A stretch of DNA of 64,000 nt, taken from Welwitschia mirabilis (lineage: Eukaryota; Gnetophyta; Gnetopsida; Welwitschiales). The notes below the pieces were generated by a model, which ran no database searches, was not told the DNA's origin, and worked only from the letters and a program-made list of their open reading frames with translations. Position 1 is the stretch's first letter. The number at the start of each line of letters is the position of its first letter. The position numbers were made by a program, and so were the translations under genes. The DNA lies in the NCBI GenBank assembly GCA_051453625.1, contig JBOZIK010000001.1, positions 154,367,339-154,431,338 of the forward strand. The letters run 5' to 3'. Positions 33,736 to 43,939 of this stretch are shown here, in pieces.

Positions 33736-34724
33736 GATAACACAAATAGAAAATATCATGGTCTTTATTCCACTATTTTTTTTTTGAAAAATAAAAAAGC
33801 ATAAAACACTCTAGAAGACAAAGGTAAAAGTTGTAAGATTAAAATAGAAAAGAACACTCTTAAAAAATTTAAGGTCTTTTCACCATTGAGAAAAACATAA
33901 AAAAAAGCATCTTCCTTTACTTAAAGTTTATGGACTTGTAAATGTCCTAAGATTGGGTGAATTCAATCTTACCATTAAAATGCCCAAGTTAAAAGACTAT
34001 TTATGGAAATAAATACATAAGTCAAGTTTAAAAAATGATCAAGTAATGCCATAATAATCTTCCAAAGGAAAAAGATAAAATAAAATTTATACAGTTTGCA
34101 CATGAAATTTCAAATTTTACTCGTTTTCCTACAATCCTCAAGCAGTTAAGTTAAAAATCTCAACAGAGACATAAAAATATATTTTCTCAAATAATAGAAA
34201 ATAGAAATTAATATTTTATTAACTGTCATTCTAATTATCATCTAGACGAGAGAGAGAGAATGACATAGATAGAGAAATAGAAACATATTAGCCAACACAG
34301 AAATTTATTAGAAAACTAAAAAACTCAACGAAATTCACTGTTGTCCACCTGACCATGGGGACAGTAAGTGAGAAGATATTTTATTATTGTAGAAATAGAA
34401 AAATAAAAACTGCAAAAAGAATAAAAACTAAAAACAGAAAATGAAATCTGAGACTGTCAAAACAGAAAAATAAAAGAAAAACAAGAAATAAAATTCTATT
34501 CAAAATCCTAAATCTAAAAACACACTTTTATTAAAAAGAAAGAAAGTAAAATCAAGGATCTGTTGTGTTCTTAAGTTTTTTAGAGAAGTAAGATCCAAAC
34601 TAAAAATTCGCCAATTGATAAAACATAAGAGATGTGCAATTATTTTCACGTAAAATCAATTGGATGAAGAGAGGAGTAATGGAGAGCACTTTATGATACC
34701 ACATTAAAGCATAAATTTTGAAAG
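33736..34724 (-). other. G3 region where RT, RNase H and integrase should lie
   Basis: About 1 kb, very A-rich on the plus strand, without any pol motif. Palindromic motif copies lie at 34229-34265 and 34340-34375. G4 has 3.7 kb of pol in the matching interval. Confidence 0.6.
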
Positions 34725-35405
34725 TCAAAGAGGAGAGAAATGGTAACTGTGATAAAAGATTTTCATAAAATGCAAGAGTTTTACCTTCAAATTTATTAAA
34801 AACATTTTTTTTTTCAATTTATGGTTTTCAATTTTTGTCTTATGAAATGAACAATATCCTTCATGATTTTTCTTGAAAAGTTGGACTTCCTTAGACTTAA
34901 AAGGTTTCATTTCTTCTTCATTCTTAAGTTGATTATTACAAAGCATATGCTCATTTGATTTCATCTCTCTTTTTTCAAGTGGGTGATGTTGTTGGAATAA
35001 GGTTGATTTAATGTTGCTTTCAATGTTAATTTCATCATCACGCAAATCTTTCTCAGCTATATTAAAGACTCTAATTATGAAAGTTCTATTTTCAAAATGA
35101 CATTTCATAGTTCCTACTCTTGTATCAATGATTTAGTGGGATATTACATAAAAGGCTCTACCTAGAAGTAAAGGATACCATGTGTTATGTTCAACTTCTA
35201 TGATAATCACATCAATGGGGTAGCAAGCCTCTTCAATTTGTATTGCCAAAGTTTTTGTGATGCCTAACAGTTTCTTAACTGATGTATCTTCTAATTCTAA
35301 GACAATCTAGGTAGGCTCTATTTTATCCTCCAAACCAAGTCTCTTACAAATATAAAGTGACATAATATTAACACTCACTCTAATGTCAATCAAGACGTTT
35401 CTAAA
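34725..35405 (-). pseudogene. G3 protease and following linker (Athila-type)
   Basis: Aspartic protease of the Ty3 polyprotein. The minus strand from 35395 reads VLIDIRVSVNIMSLYICKRL, matching G4 at 50168 (LIDIGARVNIMPLHICKRL) and the family pattern LIDLGASVNLLP. The active-site Asp is present, but the D-x-G glycine has become Arg. Then YPIDVIIIEVEH and YPLLLGRAF, the family FPVDFIVLD and ILGRPFL blocks, and TRVGTMKCHFENR (family GxMxLxFGN). The open frame 35108-34725 continues with STLFQQHHPLEKRE, homologous to PTLFLQHQPIEERL of G4, then a Lys-rich tail. Normally RT would follow; here it does not. Confidence 0.85.
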
Positions 35406-35605
35406 ATTCACCATAGCTACTCTTGAATCTTTAAATTTGGGTGATTTTTGTAATACTAAATTCATGAGGGATTAGGCAAGAAAGACCTTATTAGGGATGA
35501 CTTGTTTTTTTTTTTCTAATTAAGTATTTCCATAGTTTTCAATACCCTAGATTTTCTTGTAAAAATTTCCAAAATGGTAAGTTTATGTTTATGTTTTTCA
35601 TTAAG
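35406..35605 (-). other. Short stretch between gag tail and protease of G3
   Basis: Corresponds to the gag-protease junction; decayed, no motif seen. Confidence 0.4.
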
Positions 35606-35609
35606 GATT

Positions 35610-35918
35610 TTAAATGATCATTAAAAGTTGAATTGTTGTTAAGCCTATCAAGCCAAGGGGTAGAAAGACTTTTTTTTTCTTTTTGCCAAGAGAAGGGAAG
35701 TTGAAATCATCTAAAATCTCNNNNNNNNNNGGGTTTGTTTCTTGTCTACTTCTTGTCACAACCTTGTAATCTCTTCTTAGTTCATTTGGGTTGGGTAAAG
35801 GTTGTGTAGGTAAAGCTCCCTGAGGTCTTTGATTTTCCAATATTAATTGTTGAAGGACTATTATCAAGTTATCTATTTTGGCATTTATTGTCTCTTGTGT
35901 TCTTTTTATTTCATCCAA
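35610..35918 (-). pseudogene. G3 gag C-terminal part
   Basis: Open for 102 codons across a 10-N gap (35721-35730). Helical start TINAKIDNLIIVLQQLI, then QGALPTQPLPNPNELRRD and VVTRSR. The same order occurs in G4 near 49560-49720 (NSNIENLVNVLQ, PNPNEVRRDLK). In Athila gag the corresponding tail has the QGxLPSQ-xxNPxE and AVTLRSG blocks. Confidence 0.75.
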
Positions 35919-36353
35919 AAAGTTTATAAGTTGATCATTTAAATGTTAAAAGTTGGATGAACTTGGGTAATATGTGTTTTCAAGTCGATTTCTAAAAGGT
36001 TGAGAATTTTTTTGGAAATATGTGTTCAACCTAGGTTGTACCTGATTTTGGTTTCAGAAGTTTTAAGATGATTGATTGAAAGCACAAACTTCTTCATGAA
36101 TTCTCTCTTTGTAATTTAATAAAAGAGGGTAATTTTTATTAACATGATAGTTGTCCTCACATAAATCATAAGTTGGCATAACATTTTTTTTAATTGTAGT
36201 TTTAGCATCTAAGATCATTTATGCATACTTTTCTAGGATTGTTGTAAAATATCTCATAGAATTTGTAAGGTTACCTTTTACCTCTTTTTGTTTCTTCACC
36301 TATTTTAAGTCCTTAATGAGTTGGCCTATCGTTTGATTTTCTTTAGGTGTTGA

Positions 36354-37260
36354 TTAGGTTTTACTAACCTTTATAAGTTCTTCTAATTTTTTCCAACCAA
36401 CTTCTAATGTAAGGTTCATAAGTTTTCCTTCATAAAAGAAATCTATAAGTTGTTTTGTATAAGGAGTCAATCTACTATAAAAATGATCTAGTTGTTCTAC
36501 TCTTGAAAAGGCATCTACTAGATTAGAGTGAACTACTATAGAGAAATTTTTATAAGTAGAGGCATAATCTTCATTTGGTTTTTGTTGGAAGTTTATTATC
36601 TCTTTTTTTCTTNNNNNNNNNNNNNNNNNNNNNNNNNNNNNNNNNNNNNNNNNNNNNNNNNNNNNNNNNNNNNNNNNNNNNNNNNNNNNNNNNNNNNNNN
36701 NNNNNNNNNNNNATCTAGTTGTTCTAACTCTTGAAAAGGCATCTACTGGATTAGAGTGAATTGCTATAGAGAAACATTCATAAGTAGAGGCATAATCTTC
36801 ATTTGGTTTTTGTTGGAAGTTTATTATCTCTTTTTTTCTTTTCCTCACAGTTTCTTCACACGTGAATCTTTTTACAAAGGTTTTCTAGACTTAAACCCAT
36901 GTTTTTAAGCTTTTGTGGGATATAGCCTTTAGCCAAAGTTTTTCCCTATACTTTAATATCATGGGAAAGATTACCATATATGCTTTATCCCTTATTTTTT
37001 CTTCCCATTTCCCGAGGTGAGGATCAGTTATTCAATATATCAAATGTGTTGAAGGGGATCCTTATCATTTTCTCTACTAAAAGTTATAAAGGCATGTAAA
37101 CTTTTAAGCTTGACATCATCTCCTGGGGGTAGGTCAAAAGGTGTTTGAATTTCTATTTTTTTGTTAGGTAACAATTCCCTCAGGGTAAGGTTTGCATTAG
37201 GAGTAAAAGATCCTATGACTTATTTTTATTTATAGGAGGCACTCGACATTATAGATTGAT
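36354..37260 (-). pseudogene. G3 gag N-terminal and central part, with a duplication across a gap
   Basis: Retrotransposon gag of Athila type. From 37200 downward the minus strand gives LTLRELLPNKKIEIQTPFDL and FITFSRENDKDPLQHI (G4 has EDPFPHLADIEQLVLTS). The open frame 36848-36354 gives FQQKPNEDYASTYECFSI, then QLDHFYSRLTPYTKQLIDFF and WKKLEELIK, the family FxQxxxESxxEAWERFK and FYxGLxxxxKxxlD blocks. A 100-N gap (36613-36712) is flanked on both sides by nearly the same 127-base sequence, so the repeated FQQKPNEDYASTY segment is probably two unmerged contig ends rather than a real domain duplication. Confidence 0.82.
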
Positions 37261-37910
37261 TCTCTCCTTCTATAGATTTTTCATCAATAAAACCTGATTT
37301 AGAAAAAATAAATTCAGAAGGAGGTTTGAGTGCACCTAGAGATTACTCTTTTAATTCATTTTCTATGTTCACTAGTCCTTTTTTGATGTTCTTTTCTATT
37401 AGCTACTCTTCTCTCAGATATTTCTTCTCTAAGTTGATCATATCAAAGCATATGAAATTAATAAACAATAAAAAATAGATCAAAAAATAAAAGACCATCA
37501 TCTTTTGTATCATGGGGATGACAGAAGAGACGACGCACATAGAAATAAAAAAGCAAAAAAGAACTAAAACTAAAATAAAAAGCAAAAAACATAGAAAAAT
37601 TCCTATTATTCACTTGATCATCCAAACATCATAAGAGATGATAGAAAACTAATTTATTTAAAAAAATCATAATCCAAAAATAAAACTAAAAATAAAAATA
37701 GCACATTATCATCCTGACTATCATGGGGACAATAGAGGGAACAACCACATTTTTTTATAGAAAACTAAAACCGAAAAAATGAAACTGAAAAATAGCACAT
37801 AGAAAACCTATAGCTCCTAATAAAATACAATGCTACGTAGACAAATAACTGAACAGAGGTTCTATAGACTTATCTGAATGAAGATAACCCTTGTACTCCT
37901 CAATAGACTT
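37261..37910 (-). other. G3 leader between primer site and gag
   Basis: No coding domain. Contains three copies of the palindromic motif (37494-37535, 37615-37650, 37703-37750). Confidence 0.6.
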
Positions 37911-37927
37911 CCCTGGCAATGGTGCCA
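37911..37927 (-). other. Primer-binding site of G3 (tRNA-Asp-like)
   Basis: The plus strand reads ccctggcaatggtgcca. Its complement is TGGCACCATTGCCAGGG, which differs from the Athila/Tat-type site TGGCGCCGTTGCCGGGG only at CpG positions (CG to CA). Three bases separate it from the LTR. Confidence 0.88.
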
Positions 37928-37930
37928 ATT

Positions 37931-38987
37931 TGTTAAGGTGTGTATTTATGCAAGTATTTAGGCTTAAAAATATTCTATTAATTATAAAATAAATAAATAA
38001 CTTGCATAATACAACACACTAGTATAAGTGAGAGTAGACCCAAATGTTATATTCTCGTTGAAGTCTATGTGTATGAGACTTAGGTTCCTTGCAAATGAAT
38101 ACCAGGAACTAGAAATAAAGAATAATATAAGAAATAAAAGGTACAACATGTAAATACAACTATTCTAAATGTAAATTTAAAATGAACTAAAACTACTTGC
38201 TTTTAGCCTTAAAAAAGGTTGTCCTTGATAATCTATAAGACCTAAGAAATTATCACTAGATCAAGGGTAACATAGACTAAAAGGGTCATAAGAAACTTTA
38301 ACATGCAAACATGAAAATAAAACAAGGTTTTTTGTATTAAAGAGTAACAAGCATCTTAGTTACAAAATAGTCAGATCTCAATGGAGAATACACAGCCCTT
38401 CATTAACTGCACGTCTTTCTGTAATGCTTGAGATGGATCTCTCGCTCTTTGCTCTCCTATCATGAGAATGTCCTATGCAATGAAGATGAGAAAGAGAGTC
38501 GAGGAGGGTCTTATTTATAAGAAAATATAGTAGAAAAGAACAAATGGTAGGTGCAGTTAGGTGCACTCATTAATGACTCAGAAATAGACAAAACGGTCAA
38601 GGAAATCTATCCGAGTTAGTTACATAACAGTGTAGTTTGGTTTGTCATCCAGTTAACAATGGGAATGATAGAATATTCCTGAAATGATGACTCAGTAGTC
38701 TACATCAGCAGTCATTGTCCTTCCTATTGTAGGGATGTTTGAGGGGATGACAATATTCTTTGATTCTTTTCTTGAGGAGAAACTTAGCGTTTTTGTCATG
38801 AATCCTTCTTAAAAGCTTTATTCATCAGAAAGTGCCTTTAATACAACAAAACTAGATAAGAATTACACTTTTTTGAGATTTCCTCTTGTATCTCCAAAAT
38901 CCTCAGAATTGCACCTAAACCTATTTTAAAGTCTCGCAAAACGACTGATAAAACCCCATCAAATAACTATAAATTAGAAGTGCAACA
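37931..38987 (-). repeat. 5' LTR of G3
   Basis: 1057 bp, paired with 30190-31247. TATA box on the minus strand at 38512-38519. Palindromic motif copies at about 38632-38670 and 38710-38753. Confidence 0.92.
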
Positions 38988-38992
38988 ATTGT

Positions 38993-39400
38993 GAAATGCT
39001 AATATATCTTTAAAAGAATGTACATATAACTATAAGAGCTCTGAATCATCAATAATAATTATGAAATTTACAAAATTAGGTATAATAAATAGATAAGTAC
39101 CTTATATTTTAAAGTCCCAGTGTAATCATCTATCTCATGTATGTTATCATAAAATTCCCTAACTATAAGATCTGGAATTTCCTAATCTAATTGGATTACC
39201 ATGTACCAACTAACATGTGACAAATATGCAAAAAGATGATCTTTTCATTACTTTTGAAATTTAAGAGTTTGTTTTTCAATGGTGGAGTTTCTCATCCAAG
39301 TTTTGAAACATTTGGTAGTAGACTCATGATAAAATTAAGGCTCATATTATGGTATATATGATTACATAACTGGTTCTTTTCCTTTTAAAGGCATTAAAGG
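38993..39400 (-). pseudogene. C2 extra ORF after RNase H, EFYxNIHEID segment
   Basis: The minus strand reads TWMRNSTIEKQTLKF, AYLSHVSWYMVIQLD, a stop, then EIPDLIVREFYDNIHEID (39157-39124) and YTGTLKYKVL. C3 has DLVVNEFYMNIHEID at 58501-58533, so the protein segment is conserved between two independently decayed copies, which indicates former selection as a protein. The pattern LVREFYANL is what I recall from plant transposon-associated domains in SIRE-like and other elements (often called env-like or Transposase_32 type); the role is unknown. G3 interrupts it at 38988. Confidence 0.7.
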
Positions 39401-40141
39401 GATTTTTCCTCATCATTTTTAAAGAAAAATATGGAAAGAAATAAAATAATAATAATAATCAGATGTCAAAGAATCAATGAAAAAGAGCACCTATTTGAGA
39501 AGAGGACCTATTATGCTAGCTGTAAATATGCCTTCCAAATATAAGACATCCTTACCAAGAGATTTGAAAAAAATAGGCTAGAAAGGATATTTAAAGGGAT
39601 AATTGTTGAATAAAGAATTGAAAATGATAGATGGTGGCCCCTTTTTAGTATAAATAGGGTTAAAACACTTATTTTGACATGCATTTTATTATTATACAAT
39701 TCTTTAAAAGATGGCTAACAATTAAAATACATCTAAAATGATGAAAGTAAATGTTTATCTCAATCAAATATGTCTTTTATTAAAATTTTATGAGTCATTT
39801 GCATATTGTAAAGAAATTTACCTATCCAAAGACATTTCTTTCAAAACAATAAAGAAATGTACATAACCTTGAAAGATTTCTGGCTTAAAAAGATATCTAC
39901 TGGATAGATGTCTATAATACTGAAGATGTCTCCATGATAGAAGTCTTTCATTGAAAGACATATTCTCTAAAAAATCAAAAAACTTTAAAATTTTCTATTA
40001 TTAACATCATGATAAAAGTATCATAGCAAAAAAAAGTAAAGTAAAATACACAAAATTTATTATTTTAGGATTTAACTATAATCTTAACTCATAGAATATC
40101 ATAATGTGGAGTAGCAATTTTGATAGTAATTACTTAATGAC
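39401..40141 (-). other. C2 spacer between RNase H and the extra ORF
   Basis: Little coding content. Several agatgtct/agacatct copies near 39895-39965, as in the LTR and in the matching spacer of C3 (59040-59350). Confidence 0.5.
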
Positions 40142-40625
40142 TTAAGGCATAATCCCTAAGTTTATACATAATTTAGCAAAGTTGTTACCACTTAGTGGTT
40201 TAGTGAAAAGATCAGCAAGTTGATCATCAGTATTAATGTATTGTAACATGATATCCTTATTTTGTATGTGTTCTATGAGAAAATGATGTCTAATCTCGAT
40301 ATGTTTGATTCTTGAATATTTTATTAGGTCTTTTAAGATTTTGGTAGCAATTTTGATGTCATAAGAAATGGAATGATTTCTAAAAATAGTCCAAAATTTT
40401 TTAAATTTTAATTCATCAAAATAATTGGATACAACAAATTCTAACAATAATGTATTTAGCTTTAGTAGTAAAAGANNNNNNNNNNGTAAAAGAGTAGTTG
40501 AGTTTTGCTTTTTGTTACTTCCAGACATCAGATATTTTCCAAGCAAGAAGTAGGTTCTACTTGTTCTTTTTCTATCATCTTTACATCTTGCTGAATCTGC
40601 ATTACAATACCCAACATTCTAACTT
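40142..40625 (-). pseudogene. C2 RNase H (Ty1/copia)
   Basis: The largest well-preserved frame in C2. From 40611 it reads VGYCNADSARCKDDRKRTS (family LVGYCDADYAGDRxDRKST), then GSNKKQNSTTLL across a 10-N gap (40476-40485), and after it KHIEIRHHFLIEHIQNKDI, NTDDQLADLFTKPLS, ending at NLGIMP-stop. These are the usual copia RNase H tail blocks in order. The catalytic Asp of the first block is present. The STAEAEY block around the gap is damaged. Upstream it joins gag at about 40630 instead of RT. Confidence 0.9.
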
Positions 40626-40639
40626 ATAGATATTAAACT

Positions 40640-41568
40640 TGGAATAAAATGAAGAGCTAGTAGAAGTTTTACCTTTGGACTTATCTCTAGCTTCAAATCT
40701 AAATGATTTTTTATAGTCCTTCTTTTTATTTTTCTTTCATGAAAGAAGTCTTTTAACTTTCCTTGTGATGAAAGAAAGTTTTTCATCTACATCATCTTCA
40801 AAGTCTTCTTTTATTTTTTCTTTTAAAACTTGCCTTGTATTTTCACTAGCTTTAAGAGTAATAGGATTTTTTTTTTTAAAGCATCATCTTGAATAAGATT
40901 CACTCATAAGTTGTTAGAGCACTTTGTAATTATTTAATATTTATTAAGTTAAAGTCTTTTTATTCTTTTATGGTTATTGTCTTAGGCTTGTATTCTTGAT
41001 TTAAGGATCTAACAACCTTTCAGATTATATTAGCCTTAGAAATACTTTCACTAATGTTACATATAACATTTACTATATTAGATACTCTTGTAAAGTATTC
41101 ATGTACTCTTTTTCCATTTTTTATCTTTAGATTTTTCAAACTAATTTTCTAGACAAGAATTTTGATTTCTTAATGATGGAGGTTTCTTCATATTTCTCTA
41201 TTAGAACATTTCATATTTCTTATGTAGTTTGTCTTCTAGCTATTCTAGTGAATTCCACAATTGTAAGGGCTGAGTATAGAGCATTCTTTGCTTCTGAGTC
41301 ATATACAAGAGTTTCCTTTTCTTTATCTTCCTAGTCCCTTCAAGGTTTGATTTGTATAATAAAATTTCTTATAGCATCTATTATGGTCTCTGTAGGTTCT
41401 AAGTATCCATATTCAATGCTTTACTACATATAAAACTCATAAGACTATGAGTACACCTACATCTTCATAGTTCAATAGGCATAGTTAGTTCCATTGAAGA
41501 GTGAAGATCTGATAGATGACATCCCTTTCATAATTACACTCAAGGATGTTACTCCTTTTTATGAGTTC
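40640..41568 (-). pseudogene. C2 gag (Ty1/copia)
   Basis: Starts just inside the primer site. The minus strand near 41400 reads LEPTETIIDAIRNFIIQIKP, closely paralleled in C4 at 63912 (LESIETIIDIA). Further on are EFTRIARRQTT, VLIEKYEET and EYMNTLQEYL, and the tail contains RFEARDKSKGKTST. It is a UBN2-type gag with many stops. No zinc knuckle is seen, because the sequence jumps into RNase H. Confidence 0.7.
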
Positions 41569-41570
41569 TT

Positions 41571-41582
41571 ACTTTGATACTA
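41571..41582 (-). other. Primer-binding site of C2 (tRNA-iMet)
   Basis: The plus strand reads actttgatacta against gctctgatacca, differing by transitions only, two bases from the LTR edge at 41585. Confidence 0.85.
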
Positions 41583-41584
41583 CT

Positions 41585-42986
41585 TGAGAATCATTGAACT
41601 TAAAGGAGAGGGATAAATGTAGTTCATTAAAAATAAATTTAGCTAAAAACAAATTAAATCTTATACATTAAACACCTTACTAGATTAACATGGTTTCCCA
41701 ACCTAGGTATGTTCACACATAGAGGGTAGCTTCCTCTCATACCTCTAGATATTCTTAATCTATAAAATAGTGGTTTGAAGCACCACCAATCTTACATGTA
41801 ATTTAGATGCTTCTCTTAAGACAGTACTCTCTTCCCCTCAGGGATATTCAATAGATTAAAACAAAAATGTACTTATGAGTATTTACATAAACACATCCAC
41901 ACAATGGTTATCATACATTATGAAAACCCTAGTAAGGGATCCTATGGTTGAAAATAAGAAATGGACTATAATGAATGTATTCAAAAAATTTGATAGTATT
42001 ACAATTTAATTATAATAAATAATTACAAAAAATAAAACAACAACCTAACAAGATGTCTCTTTAATAAAGTACTTGAGTCCTTCCTTGTTATTATTATTAA
42101 CAAGTGTAAAAAATTAGAGTGATGTAGCTTTGTAAGAGCTAATGATTAAATGATGTATTCACTAAATATTCCTTTTGCAAAAAAGATCTGAAAGCTTTGT
42201 GAGTAGTACCAATCATCTATGTGTTACTTACTTTATTCTCTTTTTGTATTTTTTATACTTTTTAATGTCTTTCTTATTGTTACCCTAGAGAAATAGCCAT
42301 TTGAGAGGATGTAACTACTATACAATAAATAGAAATAGGTAAGTCTTAGATGCTAAATGGATATTTTATTTTTTGCAGGTTTTTGGAATAGATGTATTTT
42401 AAATGATAGACATATCTTATTAGGTAGATGTCTTCAGCATGGAAGACATCTTTCTTCAAATTGTCTAGATTTTGATAAAACTCAAAATATAGTTTTTATG
42501 ATCCTTAGTAGTAATGAATTTAATATGTAAAACTTGATTGATTTCCTAAGATGTATATAATTCATTAAAATATAATATGTCTATGTTACCTCTTCTAGTT
42601 CAGTATAAACATCTTCAACTATGTAGATGTCTTTCAATAGTCAAAGTAGTATAAACATCTTTAATATGTTAGATGTCTTTCACCTCTCTTAGGTTCTTGC
42701 TTTAGTATAGATGTTTTTATTAATATAGATGTCTTTTTTGTATGATATAATTTGGTTTAACATAAACATCGTTGATGTAGCAAATGTATTTCCCATAGAT
42801 GTCTTTAAATGTATAGACATCTTTAGTCAGATGTGATTACTTATACATGAAATTTGAGTTGAACTATCTATGTAATGTGAACTTAAGACTTGAATTGATG
42901 CTTTTTATAATTTGATATTTTTCAATTTGATCTATCTACACAATATAAATAATACATTTGACAAATGAAGTGGAACTTTATCACTA
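41585..42986 (-). repeat. 5' LTR of C2
   Basis: Pairs with 27099-28503. The outer end is shortened by a small deletion (aactttatcacta against aactataattttatcaaca). Confidence 0.88.
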
Positions 42987-43939
42987 AGAGGTTTAAATCC
43001 ATTATATAATATTTCTACTATAATTATGAGTATAAAAACTAAAAATAAGTTCTAAAATAATTTAAAACATAATTAAAAAAGTGAAAATCATTACTTAGAA
43101 GTCTTCTCTAATGGATAATAGGGAATTATAGTGCTTATGTGCTCATTAAAAGATATTATGACAACTCTAAAAAATGCTTAGGCTACATTAGAATAATGAA
43201 TAATTTTTTTGAGGACATTTGTTTATGGAAAAATGCATTTTTCATATTTGTAGAAATAATAAGTTTTATTATGATACATATCCTAGTGTAATAATAATTT
43301 ATAACTTAAATATCATATTCTAATTTTAATCTTCATCCATCCATTTCTTTTCATCAAATAGATAGCAGGTAGGTAATTCCGTATCATACAAATTTCTAAT
43401 AGTGCTTAGGCTTATAGAATCTATTCCATTTGTAATCCCTAGTAATAGTGGGTAGGTAATTTTATGTCATAAAAATGCCAAGTGTCCTTTGAGCTTATGA
43501 AATTTAGTCTATTTATATTCTCATCCACTGCTGATGTTTCAACTTTAGACCTTTGAATCCATGTGTCTATGACCTTATCACTTTGGTGAGTAGTCATTGA
43601 CATCATCCATCCATTTATATGGCCACTTAACATCAATTATTATGGTTGTAACTTCAAGAAAATAATATTATCTTATGATGTCCTAAGCGTAGGGGGAAAA
43701 AGAATTATGAATAATAATTATGATAGCCTTAGATTAATGACAGTTTTATACATAATATAAAATATATTATTTTTCATAACATAATAAGGCTATTTACTAA
43801 ATAACATAAGTATTATTTAGCATACCTATATAAAACAACCCTTATATAATTTTATTTATTGATTTTGCTAATTAGAAATTTCGCTTCTATGTTTATGGGG
43901 ACAAGAGGTATTTATAGGCCTTATGAAAGGAATATATTT
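42987..43939 (-). repeat. G1 LTR, further part with core promoter
   Basis: Lies between C2 and C3. Non-coding. Contains a minus-strand TATA box at 43909-43916 and an internal imperfect duplication of about 80 bp, beginning ggtaggtaattccgtatcat at 43373 and ggtaggtaattttatgtcat at 43451. Assigned to the G1 LTR because C2 is flanked by it on both sides and the promoter points toward the G1 primer site; this is inference. Confidence 0.5.
43909..43916 (-). promoter_or_regulatory. TATA box on the minus strand, probable G1 LTR promoter
   Basis: Minus strand TATAAATA in the context GGCCTATAAATACCTC. It would start transcripts running toward 26114 and on through the G1 body, before the insertions. 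Confidence 0.55.

Larger units (their letters stand above)
30190..38987 (-). mobile_element. G3: Athila-like Ty3/gypsy element lacking RT-RH-IN, with a doubled 3' end
   Basis: LTRs of 1058 bp (30190-31247) and 1057 bp (37931-38987), and an exact 5-bp target duplication attgt at 30185-30189 and 38988-38992. The primer site at 37911-37927 resembles tRNA-Asp, and the polypurine tract reads TTGGGGGCTA. Minus-strand coding content is gag (37260-36354, 35918-35610) and protease (about 35405-35100); then a linker, and no RT, RNase H or integrase. A third, more diverged LTR copy with its own tract lies at 31595-32570, behind a 100-N gap. Compared with G4, some 2.7 kb of pol is missing while the 3' conserved block is kept, so G3 is a deletion derivative. 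Confidence 0.9.
27099..42986 (-). mobile_element. C2: SIRE-like Ty1/copia element, split by G3
   Basis: LTRs of about 1.4 kb at 27099-28503 and 41585-42986, a primer site at 41571-41582, a clear polypurine tract at 28504-28520, and a candidate target-site duplication with one mismatch (atagg 27094-27098, agagg 42987-42991). Minus-strand order: gag, RNase H, an extra ORF with an EFYxNIHEID block, a long 3' region, polypurine tract, LTR. Protease, integrase and RT are absent: gag runs into RNase H at about 40630. Without G3, the length is about 7.1 kb. The extra ORF and the G-rich tract AAAAAGGGGGAGAT are features of the SIRE/Maximus lineage. Confidence 0.87.

Noticed and set aside
37403-37585. 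Hydrophobic 60-residue minus-strand frame, possibly a membrane protein
   Set aside because: It lies in the G3 leader, is composed mainly of T-rich codons and contains a palindromic motif copy; no counterpart in G4.
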